Shown: positions 1-5,981 of the stretch, piece after piece | Numbering within the stretch: the first letter of the stretch is position 1 | Layout: the number at the start of each line of letters is the position of its first letter | From: Thermomicrobiales bacterium | GTDB lineage: Bacteria; Chloroflexota; Chloroflexia; Thermomicrobiales; UBA6265 | Reading direction: 5' to 3' | Assembly: GCA_025928535.1 (NCBI GenBank) | Contig: JAICJJ010000163.1 | Location: 1-6,683 of the forward strand | DNA length: 6,683 nt | Program-made: the position numbers and the translations under genes | Notes under the pieces: model-generated | Told to the model about the DNA's origin: nothing | What the model saw: the letters and a program-made list of their open reading frames with translations, nothing else | The model's database searches: none

Positions 1-19
1 CAATCGTCGTCCGTTCGCG

Positions 20-48
20 TTGGCAAACGACGTGGCCGCGAGTACAAT
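20..48 (+). promoter_or_regulatory. Promoter of the tRNA-Arg gene (-35 and -10)
   Basis: A TTGGCA -35 box (20-25) and a TACAAT -10 box (43-48) are separated by exactly 17 bases. This is a near-consensus housekeeping sigma-factor promoter. Transcription would begin around 54-56, a few bases before the mature tRNA 5' end at 60, as expected for a tRNA with a very short leader. It is the best-matched promoter in the window. Confidence 0.8.
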
Positions 49-59
49 CTGACGGCTAC

Positions 60-132
60 GCGCCCGTAGCTCAGTGGATAGAGCGCTTGCCTCCGGAGCA
101 AGAGGCCACAGGTTCGAGTCCTGTCGGGCGTA
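60..132 (+). tRNA. tRNA-Arg (anticodon CCG)
   Basis: The cloverleaf can be folded by hand. The acceptor stem pairs 60-66 with 125-131 (first pair G:U, the rest Watson-Crick). TA fills 67-68. The D stem is GCTC/GAGC with loop 73-80. The anticodon stem is CTTGC/GCAAG with loop CTCCGGA (91-97), giving anticodon CCG at 93-95, which reads the arginine codon CGG. The variable loop is five bases (103-107). The T stem is ACAGG/CCTGT with loop TTCGAGT. The discriminator is A132, followed by CCG, so the 3' CCA is not encoded and must be added by the CCA-adding enzyme. The D loop places an A at the usual position 20, and the anticodon has a central C; both are known arginine identity elements. The G:U closing pair is slightly unusual. 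Confidence 0.96.
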
Positions 133-265
133 CCGCATTTCACTCCGTGGATTTCTGTCCGTACGCCGTTTCCAAACCGTCCAACCAGATCAGCCGTACA
201 CTTGCTGTAGCGCAGGTCGCCGGTTTCCGGCGGACGCCATGTGCCTTCTCCCCTCCGGTTGCCTG
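133..265. other. Intergenic stretch with a small hairpin, no gene seen
   Basis: Between the tRNA and the next promoter I see no ORF with a ribosome-binding site or family resemblance. The only structure noted is a perfect six-pair stem, CGCCGG at 218-223 with CCGGCG at 227-232 around a TTT loop, which a T:G pair extends by one. No T tract follows it, so it is at best a weak terminator for the tRNA transcript. The remainder to 465 is a promoter and leader, listed separately. Confidence 0.5.
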
Positions 266-274
266 TGCTAGACT
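246..274 (+). promoter_or_regulatory. Probable extended -10 promoter for the bactofilin genes
   Basis: TGCTAGACT at 266-274 is an extended -10 element (TG, one base, TAGACT). The segment 17 bases upstream (246-251, TTCTCC) is only a weak -35 match, three of six positions. The start would be near 281, leaving a leader of about 185 bases before the bactofilin start at 466. The same TA-ACTGT core recurs just upstream of rpsB (2832-2839), which supports it as a promoter type used in this genome. Confidence 0.55.
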
Positions 275-292
275 GTACGTACACGCTGACGG

Positions 293-353
293 CGCCAGGG
301 GGAGGGCCTGGCGATCGCTGCTGATCGGGCACGCGCCCGCCCAACGCGCGGGC
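293..353 (+). promoter_or_regulatory. Structured 5' leader of the first bactofilin gene
   Basis: A perfect seven-pair hairpin joins CGCCAGG (293-299) to CCTGGCG (307-313) and exposes a purine loop GGGAGGG (300-306). Downstream, GCCCG at 335-339 can pair either with CGGGC at 326-330, or, extended by C340 as GCCCGC, with GCGGGC at 348-353. These two hairpins are mutually exclusive. No T tract follows, so this is not a standard terminator. Structure in a leader of about 185 bases may mean RNA-level control, but GC-rich DNA also forms hairpins by chance and no known riboswitch class was recognised. Confidence 0.35.
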
Positions 354-465
354 TGTTCACGTGAATGCGCCGCCATCACGGAACCCGGACGGCGACGACG
401 GCGCACCTGGGCACAACGGGATGGCGCGCCGCTGGCGGACGGCGGGGCGACGAGGAGGTGTCACC

Positions 466-1113
466 GTGGTCTTCCGCAAGGACAACAAGGTCGATGCGTT
501 CCAGCGCCAGATCAGCGCGCTCCGTCAGCAACTCGGCACGGACGGCGAAGCGGAGCCGCCCGCGGGCGGAATCGACGACGCTCGCCGCGATCAGCCAGGA
601 CGGTCCGATTTGCCGACCTTTTCGCAACGCGACGCCGACTACGGCCTCGGCGGATTTGGCTCCTCGGCGAGTTACGCCGGGTCCAACTTCGAACTGGACG
701 AACCGCCGACGACAACCGCGCCGGCCATCGACAGCCAGACCAGCGTCGTCGCTCACGACACCGCCTGGAAAGGCGATCTTCAGAGCGCCGGCTCGATTCA
801 CGTCCACGGTCGCGTCGAAGGCTCGATCGAAGCGCGGGATGATGTCTACGTGGCGGAAGAAGCCGACGTCAACGCCACCATCACGGCGACGAACGTGGCG
901 GTCGCGGGAGTCGTTCGCGGCACGGTCCGCTGCTCGGGCCGCTTCGAAGTGCTGCCGCAAGGCCGCGTCCAGGGCGAGGTCATCTCGCCTTCGCTCGTCA
1001 TACACGAGGGCGCCGTCATCAACGGTCAGTTCCGGATGAGCGGCGGCGAGCAAGCGGCGACGTCGGAGACGCCGTCCCTCGTTCGACGGCGCGCGGCGCG
1101 GACAGGCGCCTAG
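466..1113 (+). CDS. Bactofilin family cytoskeletal protein, first of a tandem pair
   Basis: Bactofilins (DUF583, PF04519) are small beta-helical proteins that polymerise without nucleotide at the inner membrane and position envelope enzymes. This product has 215 residues. It opens with a short charged, possibly helical segment containing FRKD and AFQRQISALRQQLG (residues 3-24). A disordered acidic and Pro/Thr-rich linker runs to about residue 93. The bactofilin core follows (about 94-192), with the family's regular hydrophobic/Gly repeat pattern, including GDLQSAGSIHVHGRVEGSI and SPSLVIHEGAVINGQF. A basic tail (RRRAAR) ends it. The GTG start at 466 is chosen because GAGGAGG (452-458) lies 7 bases upstream. 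An in-frame GTG at 361 would add 35 low-complexity residues without a ribosome-binding site. A 59-base gap separates it from the second bactofilin, so cotranscription is likely. The client protein cannot be read from sequence. Confidence 0.9.
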   Translation: MVFRKDNKVDAFQRQISALRQQLGTDGEAEPPAGGIDDARRDQPGRSDLPTFSQRDADYGLGGFGSSASYAGSNFELDEPPTTTAPAIDSQTSVVAHDTAWKGDLQSAGSIHVHGRVEGSIEARDDVYVAEEADVNATITATNVAVAGVVRGTVRCSGRFEVLPQGRVQGEVISPSLVIHEGAVINGQFRMSGGEQAATSETPSLVRRRAARTGA

Positions 1114-1172
1114 CCACGCCGGGAAACCAGGGCATTGCAGACGCGCCCGCCGCGGCGGGGAGGAAGCATTCG

Positions 1173-1736
1173 ATGTCGATCCGCACCACCATGCCGAGCG
1201 AACCGGCGCCGGGCGAAGCCGACTATGGCCAATCCGAGGCGCTGAGTCTGATCGACCGGCATTCGACGTTCGACGGCTCCTTTCGCTCCGATCGCGATCT
1301 TCGGATCGAAGGCGACGTCAAGGGAACCGTCGTTTGTCAAGGCTTGCTGTTCATCGCCCAGGGAGCCACGGTCAACGCCAATATCGAAGCGGAAAACGTG
1401 ACGGTCGCCGGCGATCTCGAAGGCGAGATCAACTGCCGCGGCCGACTGCAACTGCTTCCGAGTTGCCGCATGCGCGGCAAGGTGACGACCGCCTCGCTCG
1501 TCATCAATGAAGGCGCCTATTACGAAGGCCAACTCGAAATGGCGGCGCCGGACGATCGTGGCCGATCGAACCGCGGAGCCACGGGCGGCTCGAATCCCGT
1601 GCCGATCACGGCCGCCGCCGAAAATCGGAGCGCCACCACATTCATTCGCCGCCTCGGCGGCCCGGAAACCGCCTGGGAAGGAAAACAGGACGAATCGAAC
1701 GCCGAAACGGCTGACAGCGGCGACGACAAGGGCTAG
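1173..1736 (+). CDS. Bactofilin family cytoskeletal protein, second of a tandem pair
   Basis: This 187-residue protein is a diverged paralogue of its upstream neighbour. Over about 89 residues the two cores align without gaps, with roughly 36 identities counted by eye, including VNANIEAENVTVAG against VNATITATNVAVAG and SLVINEGA against SLVIHEGA. The core spans about residues 28-123. In contrast to the first copy, its N-terminal arm is short (about 27 residues) and the C-terminal arm is long (about 64 residues), Ser/Asn/Asp-rich and probably disordered. Cysteines at 55, 88 and 98 occur in the core; only the one at 88 aligns with a cysteine of the first copy. The ATG at 1173 has a strong GGAGGA (1159-1164) 8 bases upstream. 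Two bactofilins with opposite tail arrangements suggest copolymers or separate partners, which is inference. Confidence 0.9.
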   Translation: MSIRTTMPSEPAPGEADYGQSEALSLIDRHSTFDGSFRSDRDLRIEGDVKGTVVCQGLLFIAQGATVNANIEAENVTVAGDLEGEINCRGRLQLLPSCRMRGKVTTASLVINEGAYYEGQLEMAAPDDRGRSNRGATGGSNPVPITAAAENRSATTFIRRLGGPETAWEGKQDESNAETADSGDDKG

Positions 1737-1816
1737 CATCGAAACCTGCGCGCTTGTCGCGCTGATCGATCGCACGTCCGTGGGCCAGATGGGACGGCCG
1801 CAGCAGGGGAACGATC

Positions 1817-2755
1817 GTGGCGGGCTGCAGTTGCCGGACCTGCAAACATTTCGAGCCCTCGTCGGCCTGGCGACAAGGATGGTGCCGAAATCCACGCCTC
1901 TATGGACCGCATGAAAGCCACCCCGTCGCCGAAGATTCGTTAGACTGTGCGCGCGGCCTTGGTTCATCGTGGGAACCGGCCGATGACCGCAGCAGCCCGA
2001 CGGCCGGCGCGCCGCCCCGGGCGTGGCAGCCGCTCCAGATTTTTCTGCCGCGGCCGCGGCTGGCGGTGGCCGGAGGGGGCGTAATGGCGAGTTCCAATGT
2101 CGGAGGCGGCGGCGCCGGCGCGGGCGGACCGGATCGCGAGCCGGGACGTGGCGAGCGCCCGCCCGGCGGCAACCGACCGATCAATTACCAACCCGAAGAA
2201 CGCTACTGGACCGACTACCTCCGAATCGCCTTGCCGGTCATCGGCCTCTTGCTGCTGATCGGGCTCCTCTGGTACTGGGCGTCGTCGCTCATCGGCGGCG
2301 GCACGGCCGAGCCGCCCGCCGCGCCGACGGTCATCGCGGGCATCACCCCGATCAACCAGGCGACCCCGCTGCCCACCCCGATCCCGACAGCCGTGGCGCT
2401 GGCGCCGACGCCGTTGCCGCCCACGCCGGCGCCGACGGCGGTCGTCAACGTGACCGAGGCGCCGCCGACCGTCGCGCCGACGGAAGTGGCCGCGGCCGGC
2501 ACGGAGACGAATCCCTGCGCCAACCTGCCGGTCTACCAGCCTGGCACGATTGTCGAGACGACCGATTCGGTCAATCTGCGCGACGGGCCGACGACCGACT
2601 CGAACATCGTCGTGCTGCTCCAGCAGGGCACCCGGCTTCAGATCACCGGCAACTACTCCGAAGCGGGGCAATGCGACTGGTGGCCCGTCACCGTGGTTGA
2701 CACTGGCCAATCCGGCTACGTCATCGAGCAATATCTGAAACTCGCCCAGCAGTAG
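1817..2755 (+). CDS. Membrane protein: N-terminal Cys motif, one TM helix, Pro/Thr linker, bacterial SH3 domain
   Basis: The 312-residue ORF has four parts. Residues 1-54 carry CxCxxC (Cys 4, 6, 9), Cys 23 in GWCRNP and Cys 44 in SLDCARG, ending in SSWEP; this spacing looks like a metal or cluster-binding motif. After a low-complexity Gly/Arg/Pro linker comes a single TM helix (about 137-159, [18 protein letters not shown]) preceded by arginines, so the N-terminus should be cytoplasmic. Residues 163-229 are Pro/Thr/Ala-rich, suited to crossing the wall. Residues 233-310 form an SH3b-like domain ([35 protein letters not shown]) with Cys 234 and 286, a possible disulfide. Such domains commonly bind peptidoglycan. 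The GTG at 1817 follows GGGGA (1806-1810). An ATG at 2084 with GGAGGGGG (2072-2079) would give a 223-residue form lacking the Cys motif. No specific function is recognised; it may cooperate with the upstream bactofilins. Confidence 0.75.
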   Translation: MAGCSCRTCKHFEPSSAWRQGWCRNPRLYGPHESHPVAEDSLDCARGLGSSWEPADDRSSPTAGAPPRAWQPLQIFLPRPRLAVAGGGVMASSNVGGGGAGAGGPDREPGRGERPPGGNRPINYQPEERYWTDYLRIALPVIGLLLLIGLLWYWASSLIGGGTAEPPAAPTVIAGITPINQATPLPTPIPTAVALAPTPLPPTPAPTAVVNVTEAPPTVAPTEVAAAGTETNPCANLPVYQPGTIVETTDSVNLRDGPTTDSNIVVLLQQGTRLQITGNYSEAGQCDWWPVTVVDTGQSGYVIEQYLKLAQQ

Positions 2756-2760
2756 CGCCC

Positions 2761-2799
2761 AACTCGCCGGCGACCCGAAGAACGGGTCGCAGGCGAGTT
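2761..2799 (+). terminator. Long hairpin after the SH3 protein gene, probable terminator
   Basis: AACTCGCC (2761-2768) pairs with GGCGAGTT (2792-2799), and GCGACCCG (2770-2777) with CGGGTCGC (2783-2790). The result is sixteen pairs with one G/A mismatch and an AAGAA loop. It begins five bases after the SH3 gene stop. The downstream sequence has no U tract (it reads CATTGCC), so it is not textbook, but its stability and position between the stop and the next promoter fit a terminator or a 3'-end-protecting structure. Confidence 0.65.
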
Positions 2800-2828
2800 C
2801 ATTGCCTCGGCGCCGTGGGAGCCGCTCC

Positions 2829-2837
2829 TGTTATACT
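2829..2837 (+). promoter_or_regulatory. Extended -10 promoter of the rpsB operon
   Basis: TGTTATACT (2829-2837) is a strong extended -10 element, conspicuous in GC-rich surroundings. No recognisable -35 lies at 16-18 bases upstream, which is tolerated for extended -10 promoters. The start would be around 2843-2845, giving a leader of about 127 bases before rpsB. It lies downstream of the hairpin at 2761-2799, consistent with a fresh transcription unit. Confidence 0.6.
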
Positions 2838-2846
2838 GTCCGATGG

Positions 2847-2871
2847 CTCAGCGCACGCTGAGTTTTTATTT
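2847..2871 (+). terminator. Small hairpin with T tract at the head of the rpsB leader
   Basis: CTCAGCG (2847-2853) and CGCTGAG (2856-2862) are perfect complements, best drawn as a six-pair stem with a four-base GCAC loop. They are followed at once by TTTTTATTT (2863-2871). This has the form of an intrinsic terminator. It lies only a few bases after the predicted start of the rpsB transcript, so three readings are open: a second terminator for read-through from upstream, a leader attenuator, or a 5'-end stabilising stem-loop. Confidence 0.6.
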
Positions 2872-2970
2872 GGCACGCGCCGGGACCGAGCGATGGGCGC
2901 CGCGTTCGCCGCGGTCGTCGCCGGGTTGAACGGCGCGGAAGTACAGCCATCCGTCCCATGGGAGGACATC

Positions 2971-3840
2971 GTGCAGGAAGCGGTCAACAGCACGCACGGT
3001 CAGTCGCGTCAAGCCAGCCTCAAGGCGCTGCTGGAAGCCGGCGTTCATTTCGGGCACCAGGCCAAGCGCTGGAACCCGAAGATGAAGCCGTACATCTTCA
3101 CGGAGCGCAACGGCATCCACATCATCGATCTGCAGCAAACCGTGCGCGATATCGAGGTGGCCCACGCCTTCCTCGCCGATCTGACGGCGCAAGGCAGCAA
3201 GATCCTCTTCGTCGGCACCAAGAAGCAGGCGCAGGATGTCGTCGAGCGGGAAGCGCGACGTTCGCAGCAATTTTTCGTCAACCGGCGTTGGCTTGGCGGC
3301 ACCTTGACCAACTTCGTGACGATCCGCAATCGCTTGCGGACGATGAAGCAACTGCAAGCGCAGCGTGATCGCGGCGAACTCAATCAACTGCCGAAGCAGG
3401 AAGCCGCCTCCAAACTGACGGAACTCGAACGGCTCGAACGCACGCTTGGCGGCATGCGCGACATGACGCAACTGCCGGGCGCGATCTTCATCGTCGATCC
3501 GAAGCGGGAACATCTGGCGGTGCATGAAGCCCGCCGGCTCGGCATCCCCATCGTCGCCATCACCGATACGAATTGCGATCCGGACGATGTCGATTACCTG
3601 ATTCCAGGCAACGACGACGCGATCCGCTCGGTGCGGCTGCTCACGGCGGGCATCGCCGACGCGGCGCTCGAAGGGATCATGCGCAACGAGATCGCCGAAG
3701 CCGACCGCGAAATGGACATGGGCCGCGGTCGCGGTTACGCCGCCGCGGACGAATTCGCGTTCGACGAGGCGACCGAGGAAATCGCCGACGAGGCGACGGC
3801 CGACGCGACAAGCGCTGAGGTCGCCGCCGCCCAATTGTGA
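2971..3840 (+). CDS. rpsB: 30S ribosomal protein S2
   Basis: S2 is a late-assembling small-subunit protein that helps bind S1 and completes the 30S particle. The 289-residue product shows the family signatures in order: [19 protein letters not shown] (20-38), [13 protein letters not shown] (45-57), [11 protein letters not shown] (78-88), [10 protein letters not shown] (106-115), [19 protein letters not shown] (159-177), [19 protein letters not shown] (186-204) and [11 protein letters not shown] (211-221). It ends in an Ala/Glu/Asp-rich tail (about 258-289), typical of variable S2 C-termini. The start is GTG 2971, with GGGAGG (2960-2965) five bases upstream; an in-frame start at 2815 would overlap the promoter and leader. 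The gene heads the rpsB-tsf-pyrH-frr-uppS cluster. In other bacteria S2 can repress its own operon through the leader, and the 127-base leader here leaves room for that, though no specific S2 site was recognised. Confidence 0.97.
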   Translation: MQEAVNSTHGQSRQASLKALLEAGVHFGHQAKRWNPKMKPYIFTERNGIHIIDLQQTVRDIEVAHAFLADLTAQGSKILFVGTKKQAQDVVEREARRSQQFFVNRRWLGGTLTNFVTIRNRLRTMKQLQAQRDRGELNQLPKQEAASKLTELERLERTLGGMRDMTQLPGAIFIVDPKREHLAVHEARRLGIPIVAITDTNCDPDDVDYLIPGNDDAIRSVRLLTAGIADAALEGIMRNEIAEADREMDMGRGRGYAAADEFAFDEATEEIADEATADATSAEVAAAQL

Positions 3841-3911
3841 GCGGCGCATCGACCCGCGCATGACACCGAAACACGAATCAGACGCATACGGGAGAGGACA
3901 ACCACCAGACC

Positions 3912-4481
3912 ATGACGGCAATCAGCGCGTCGCAGGTGAAAGACCTGCGTGAACTGAGCGGCGCGGGCATCATGGAGTGCAAGCGGGCGCTCGAGCAAAC
4001 CAACGGCGATCTGCAACAGGCCGCCGCCATCCTGCAGCAGCAGGGCCTCGCCAAGGCCGAGAAGAAATCGGGCCGAGCGGCGCAGCAGGGCCTCATCGAG
4101 CCCTACATTCACGGCGGCGGCCGCATCGGCGTGATCGTCGAGGTGAACTGCGAGACCGACTTCGTCGCCCGCACGGCCGACTTCAAGACGCTCGCGCACG
4201 ACATCGCCATGCAAGTCGCCGCGACGTCGCCCCGCGTCGTCAGCGCCGACGAAATCGCGTCCGACGAGGAAGCCGCGCTCGAGCGCGAATTCGGTTCCCG
4301 CGATCAGGCGGTGGCGGCGGTCAGTTTGCTCGATCAACCGTTCATCAAGGACCCGAAGATGACGGTGCGCGATCTCATCCGAGCGAGCATCGCCAAACTT
4401 GGCGAAAACATCGTCGTTCGCCGCTTCGCCCGCTTCGAAGTCGGAGCCGACGCGGAGCGGCCCGACGCGGCGGGAGCGTAA
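3912..4481 (+). CDS. tsf: Elongation factor Ts, short form
   Basis: EF-Ts releases GDP from EF-Tu and so recharges it for delivery of aminoacyl-tRNA. The N-terminal UBA-like domain (about 1-50) contains [20 protein letters not shown]. The core holds the nucleotide-exchange motif [12 protein letters not shown], with Thr-Asp-Phe-Val at 82-85, and the C-terminal signature [15 protein letters not shown] followed by [17 protein letters not shown]. At 189 residues it resembles the short Thermus-type protein, not the roughly 280-residue E. coli form. The ATG start matches the usual N-terminus of the family. The best Shine-Dalgarno, GGAGAGG (3891-3897), is about 14 bases away, longer than ideal. It lies 71 bases after rpsB without an obvious terminator or promoter between them, so cotranscription is expected. 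Confidence 0.97.
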   Translation: MTAISASQVKDLRELSGAGIMECKRALEQTNGDLQQAAAILQQQGLAKAEKKSGRAAQQGLIEPYIHGGGRIGVIVEVNCETDFVARTADFKTLAHDIAMQVAATSPRVVSADEIASDEEAALEREFGSRDQAVAAVSLLDQPFIKDPKMTVRDLIRASIAKLGENIVVRRFARFEVGADAERPDAAGA

Positions 4482-4494
4482 TCGGACAATCGGA

Positions 4495-4517
4495 GCGGGC
4501 CGGCGAGGCCGGCCCGC
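4495..4517 (+). promoter_or_regulatory. Perfect ten-pair hairpin between tsf and pyrH
   Basis: GCGGGCCGGC (4495-4504) and GCCGGCCCGC (4508-4517) pair fully around a GAG loop. It fills much of the 56-base tsf-pyrH gap and ends about 20 bases before the pyrH start. The downstream sequence has no T tract, so full termination is unlikely. It could instead be a partial terminator, a processing site or a stabiliser setting different levels of the upstream translation genes and pyrH. The pairing is certain; the role is inference. Confidence 0.5.
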
Positions 4518-4537
4518 CGTTCCCGCGAGGCGCCCCG

Positions 4538-5275
4538 GTGGAAAGCAAATACGGCCGCGTGCTGCTGAAACTGAGCGGCGAAGCGCTTGCCGGCGGCGGC
4601 TCGTTCGGCATCGATCCGGAGGTGGTCCAGCGCCTCGCGGCGCAACTTGGCCACATCGCGGGCCTCGGCGTCGAGGTCGCGATCGTGATCGGCGGGGGCA
4701 ACATCTGGCGAGGACTCTCGGCCAGCGCCAAAGGGATGGACCGGGCGACCGCCGACTACATGGGCATGGTCGCGACCGTCCTGAATGCCCTCGCCTTGCA
4801 AGACGCCCTCGAAAAACTCGACATTCAAACGCGGGTCATGACGGCGATCGAAATGCACGAGGTCGCCGAACCGTACATCCGACGACGAGCGATTCGGCAC
4901 ATGGAAAAAGGCCGGGTCGTCATCCTCGCGGCCGGCACGGGCAATCCGTATTTCACGACCGACACCGCGGCGGCGCTGCGGGCGCTCGAACTCGACGTCG
5001 ACCTGCTGATGATGGCGAAAAACCAGGTCGATGGCGTCTATTCCGACGACCCCAACCGCAACGCCGGCGCCAGGCGCTACGATCGGATCAGCCACCAGGA
5101 AGTACTCGAACGCAACCTTCGCGTGATGGATGCGTCCGCGCTGGCGCTGCTGCGCGATCACAATCTGCCGATCCTCGTCTTCAACATGGACAATGGATCG
5201 GCGTTCGAAGCCGCCCTGCGCGGCGAACAGGTTGGGACGCTGATCGCGGCGGGCGAGGCGCAACTTGCTTCCTGA
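4538..5275 (+). CDS. pyrH: Uridylate kinase (UMP kinase)
   Basis: The enzyme phosphorylates UMP to UDP with ATP in pyrimidine nucleotide synthesis and belongs to the amino acid kinase fold. Its 245 residues match the usual length. Motifs seen are [12 protein letters not shown] (8-19, ATP-binding Lys), IGGGNIWRG (51-59, glycine-rich loop), [20 protein letters not shown] (73-92), [19 protein letters not shown] (131-149) and [12 protein letters not shown] (161-172). The bacterial enzyme is a hexamer typically activated by GTP and inhibited by UTP. The GTG start at 4538 is the only plausible start codon between the upstream coding region and the first motif. Its Shine-Dalgarno, GCGAGG (4525-4530), is weak. 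Weak initiation plus the preceding stable hairpin may lower its expression relative to tsf, which is inference. Confidence 0.96.
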   Translation: MESKYGRVLLKLSGEALAGGGSFGIDPEVVQRLAAQLGHIAGLGVEVAIVIGGGNIWRGLSASAKGMDRATADYMGMVATVLNALALQDALEKLDIQTRVMTAIEMHEVAEPYIRRRAIRHMEKGRVVILAAGTGNPYFTTDTAAALRALELDVDLLMMAKNQVDGVYSDDPNRNAGARRYDRISHQEVLERNLRVMDASALALLRDHNLPILVFNMDNGSAFEAALRGEQVGTLIAAGEAQLAS

Positions 5276-5291
5276 CCACAGCGCTCCCGGC

Positions 5292-5297
5292 TATGAT
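5292..5297 (+). promoter_or_regulatory. Possible -10 box of an internal frr promoter
   Basis: TATGAT stands out in the 96-base GC-rich pyrH-frr gap. No convincing -35 lies at 16-18 bases; the closest candidate, TTGCTT at 5265-5270, is 21 bases away. If active, it would start transcription near 5304, about 68 bases before frr. A six-pair hairpin (CGGCGC 5339-5344 with GCGCCG 5348-5353) lies between it and the frr ribosome-binding site. Confidence 0.3.
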
Positions 5298-5371
5298 TGG
5301 CGCACTTGGTCGAAGCGACGGCGCTCGGATCCACCCGACGGCGCGCCGCGCCGCAGCGAGAGGACAGGCCG

Positions 5372-5929
5372 ATGATTCAGGACGTCATGACGGACGCTGA
5401 GGCGAGAATGAAGAAAGCCGTCGAAGCCCTCCGTCAACATCTGGGATCCGTCCGGACCGGGCGCGCCTCCCCCTCGCTGGTCGAACGCATCGTCGTCGAT
5501 TATTACGGCGCGCCGACGCCGATCAACCAGATGGCCGGCATTTCCGTGCCGGAATCGCGGTTGCTCGTCATCCAGCCGTGGGACCGCGGCAGCATCGGGG
5601 CGATCGAAAAAGCGATCATGAAATCGGATCTCGGCCTGACGCCAAACAACGACGGTCAGGTCGTGCGGATTTCCATCCCGCCGCTGACCGAAGAGCGGCG
5701 CAAGCAACTCGTCAAGCTTGTCCACAACTACGTCGAAGAAGGCAAGGTCGCCGTGCGGAACATCCGACGCGACGCGGCGACCTCGACCAAAGAATTGATG
5801 AACGAACGATTGATCTCGGAGGACGATGAGCGCCGGGCTTTGCATCAAGTCGATGAATTGACCAAACGCTTCATCGACGAGATGGACCGGGTTGGGAAGA
5901 CCAAAGAGCAGGAAGTGCTCGAAGTCTGA
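5372..5929 (+). CDS. frr: Ribosome recycling factor
   Basis: With EF-G, this factor splits the post-termination ribosome so that subunits can be reused. The 185-residue product is of standard family length. It has the two-domain signature: a long helix with RTGRASPSLVE (28-38), the inserted beta-rich domain with YYGAPTPINQMAGISVPE (44-61) and LLVIQPWD (64-71), and the return to the helical bundle with SDLGLTPNNDGQVVRISIPP (85-104), LTEERRKQLVK, KVAVRNIRRDA (125-135) and SEDDERRALHQVDELTKRFI (149-168). The arginine-rich RNIRRDA stretch is the conserved ribosomal RNA contact. ATG 5372 is chosen because GAGAGGA (5358-5364) lies seven bases upstream and it matches homologue starts; an in-frame start at 5297 would overlap the possible promoter. 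Confidence 0.97.
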   Translation: MIQDVMTDAEARMKKAVEALRQHLGSVRTGRASPSLVERIVVDYYGAPTPINQMAGISVPESRLLVIQPWDRGSIGAIEKAIMKSDLGLTPNNDGQVVRISIPPLTEERRKQLVKLVHNYVEEGKVAVRNIRRDAATSTKELMNERLISEDDERRALHQVDELTKRFIDEMDRVGKTKEQEVLEV

Positions 5930-5981
5930 CCGCACCGGCGGCTTGTGACGACGATCGTCCCGCAGACGGGGAGCGCTCGCG

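Noticed and set aside
311..318. GCGATCGC, identical to the cyanobacterial highly iterated palindrome
   Set aside because: Only this copy was noticed, and the gene content does not point to cyanobacteria; an isolated eight-base palindrome in GC-rich DNA is expected.
361..465. 35-residue extension of the first bactofilin from GTG 361
   Set aside because: No ribosome-binding site precedes it and the residues are low complexity; GTG 466 has an excellent site.
87..842. Long + strand ORF overlapping the tRNA gene and the first bactofilin
   Set aside because: It begins inside the tRNA, is arginine-rich low-complexity sequence, and overlaps the well-supported bactofilin gene in another frame.
376..1053. 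Long antisense ORF opposite the first bactofilin
   Set aside because: It is a mirror of a GC-rich coding region; its product is Arg/Ala/Val-biased with no recognisable motif, and no ribosome-binding site was noted.
1110..1967. Antisense ORF of about 285 codons opposite the second bactofilin
   Set aside because: Its translation is low-complexity and shows no family features, while the + strand bactofilin has a strong start site and domain match.
2352..2480. Repetitive CCGACG/GCGCCG-like DNA
   Set aside because: It is explained by the Pro/Thr/Ala-rich linker of the SH3 protein and is not an independent DNA repeat.
2815..2970. N-terminal extension of S2 from an upstream in-frame start at 2815
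   Set aside because: It would place coding sequence over the promoter and hairpin. S2 proteins start near the SLKALLEAG region, and GTG 2971 has a proper ribosome-binding site.
2866..3921. Antisense ORF of about 350 codons opposite rpsB
   Set aside because: rpsB on the + strand is unambiguous, and the antisense frame stays open only because of high GC and codon bias.
5950..5959. Palindrome GACGATCGTC between frr and uppS as an operator
   Set aside because: A ten-base palindrome built on the common CGATCG core is weak evidence, and no second copy or promoter is next to it.
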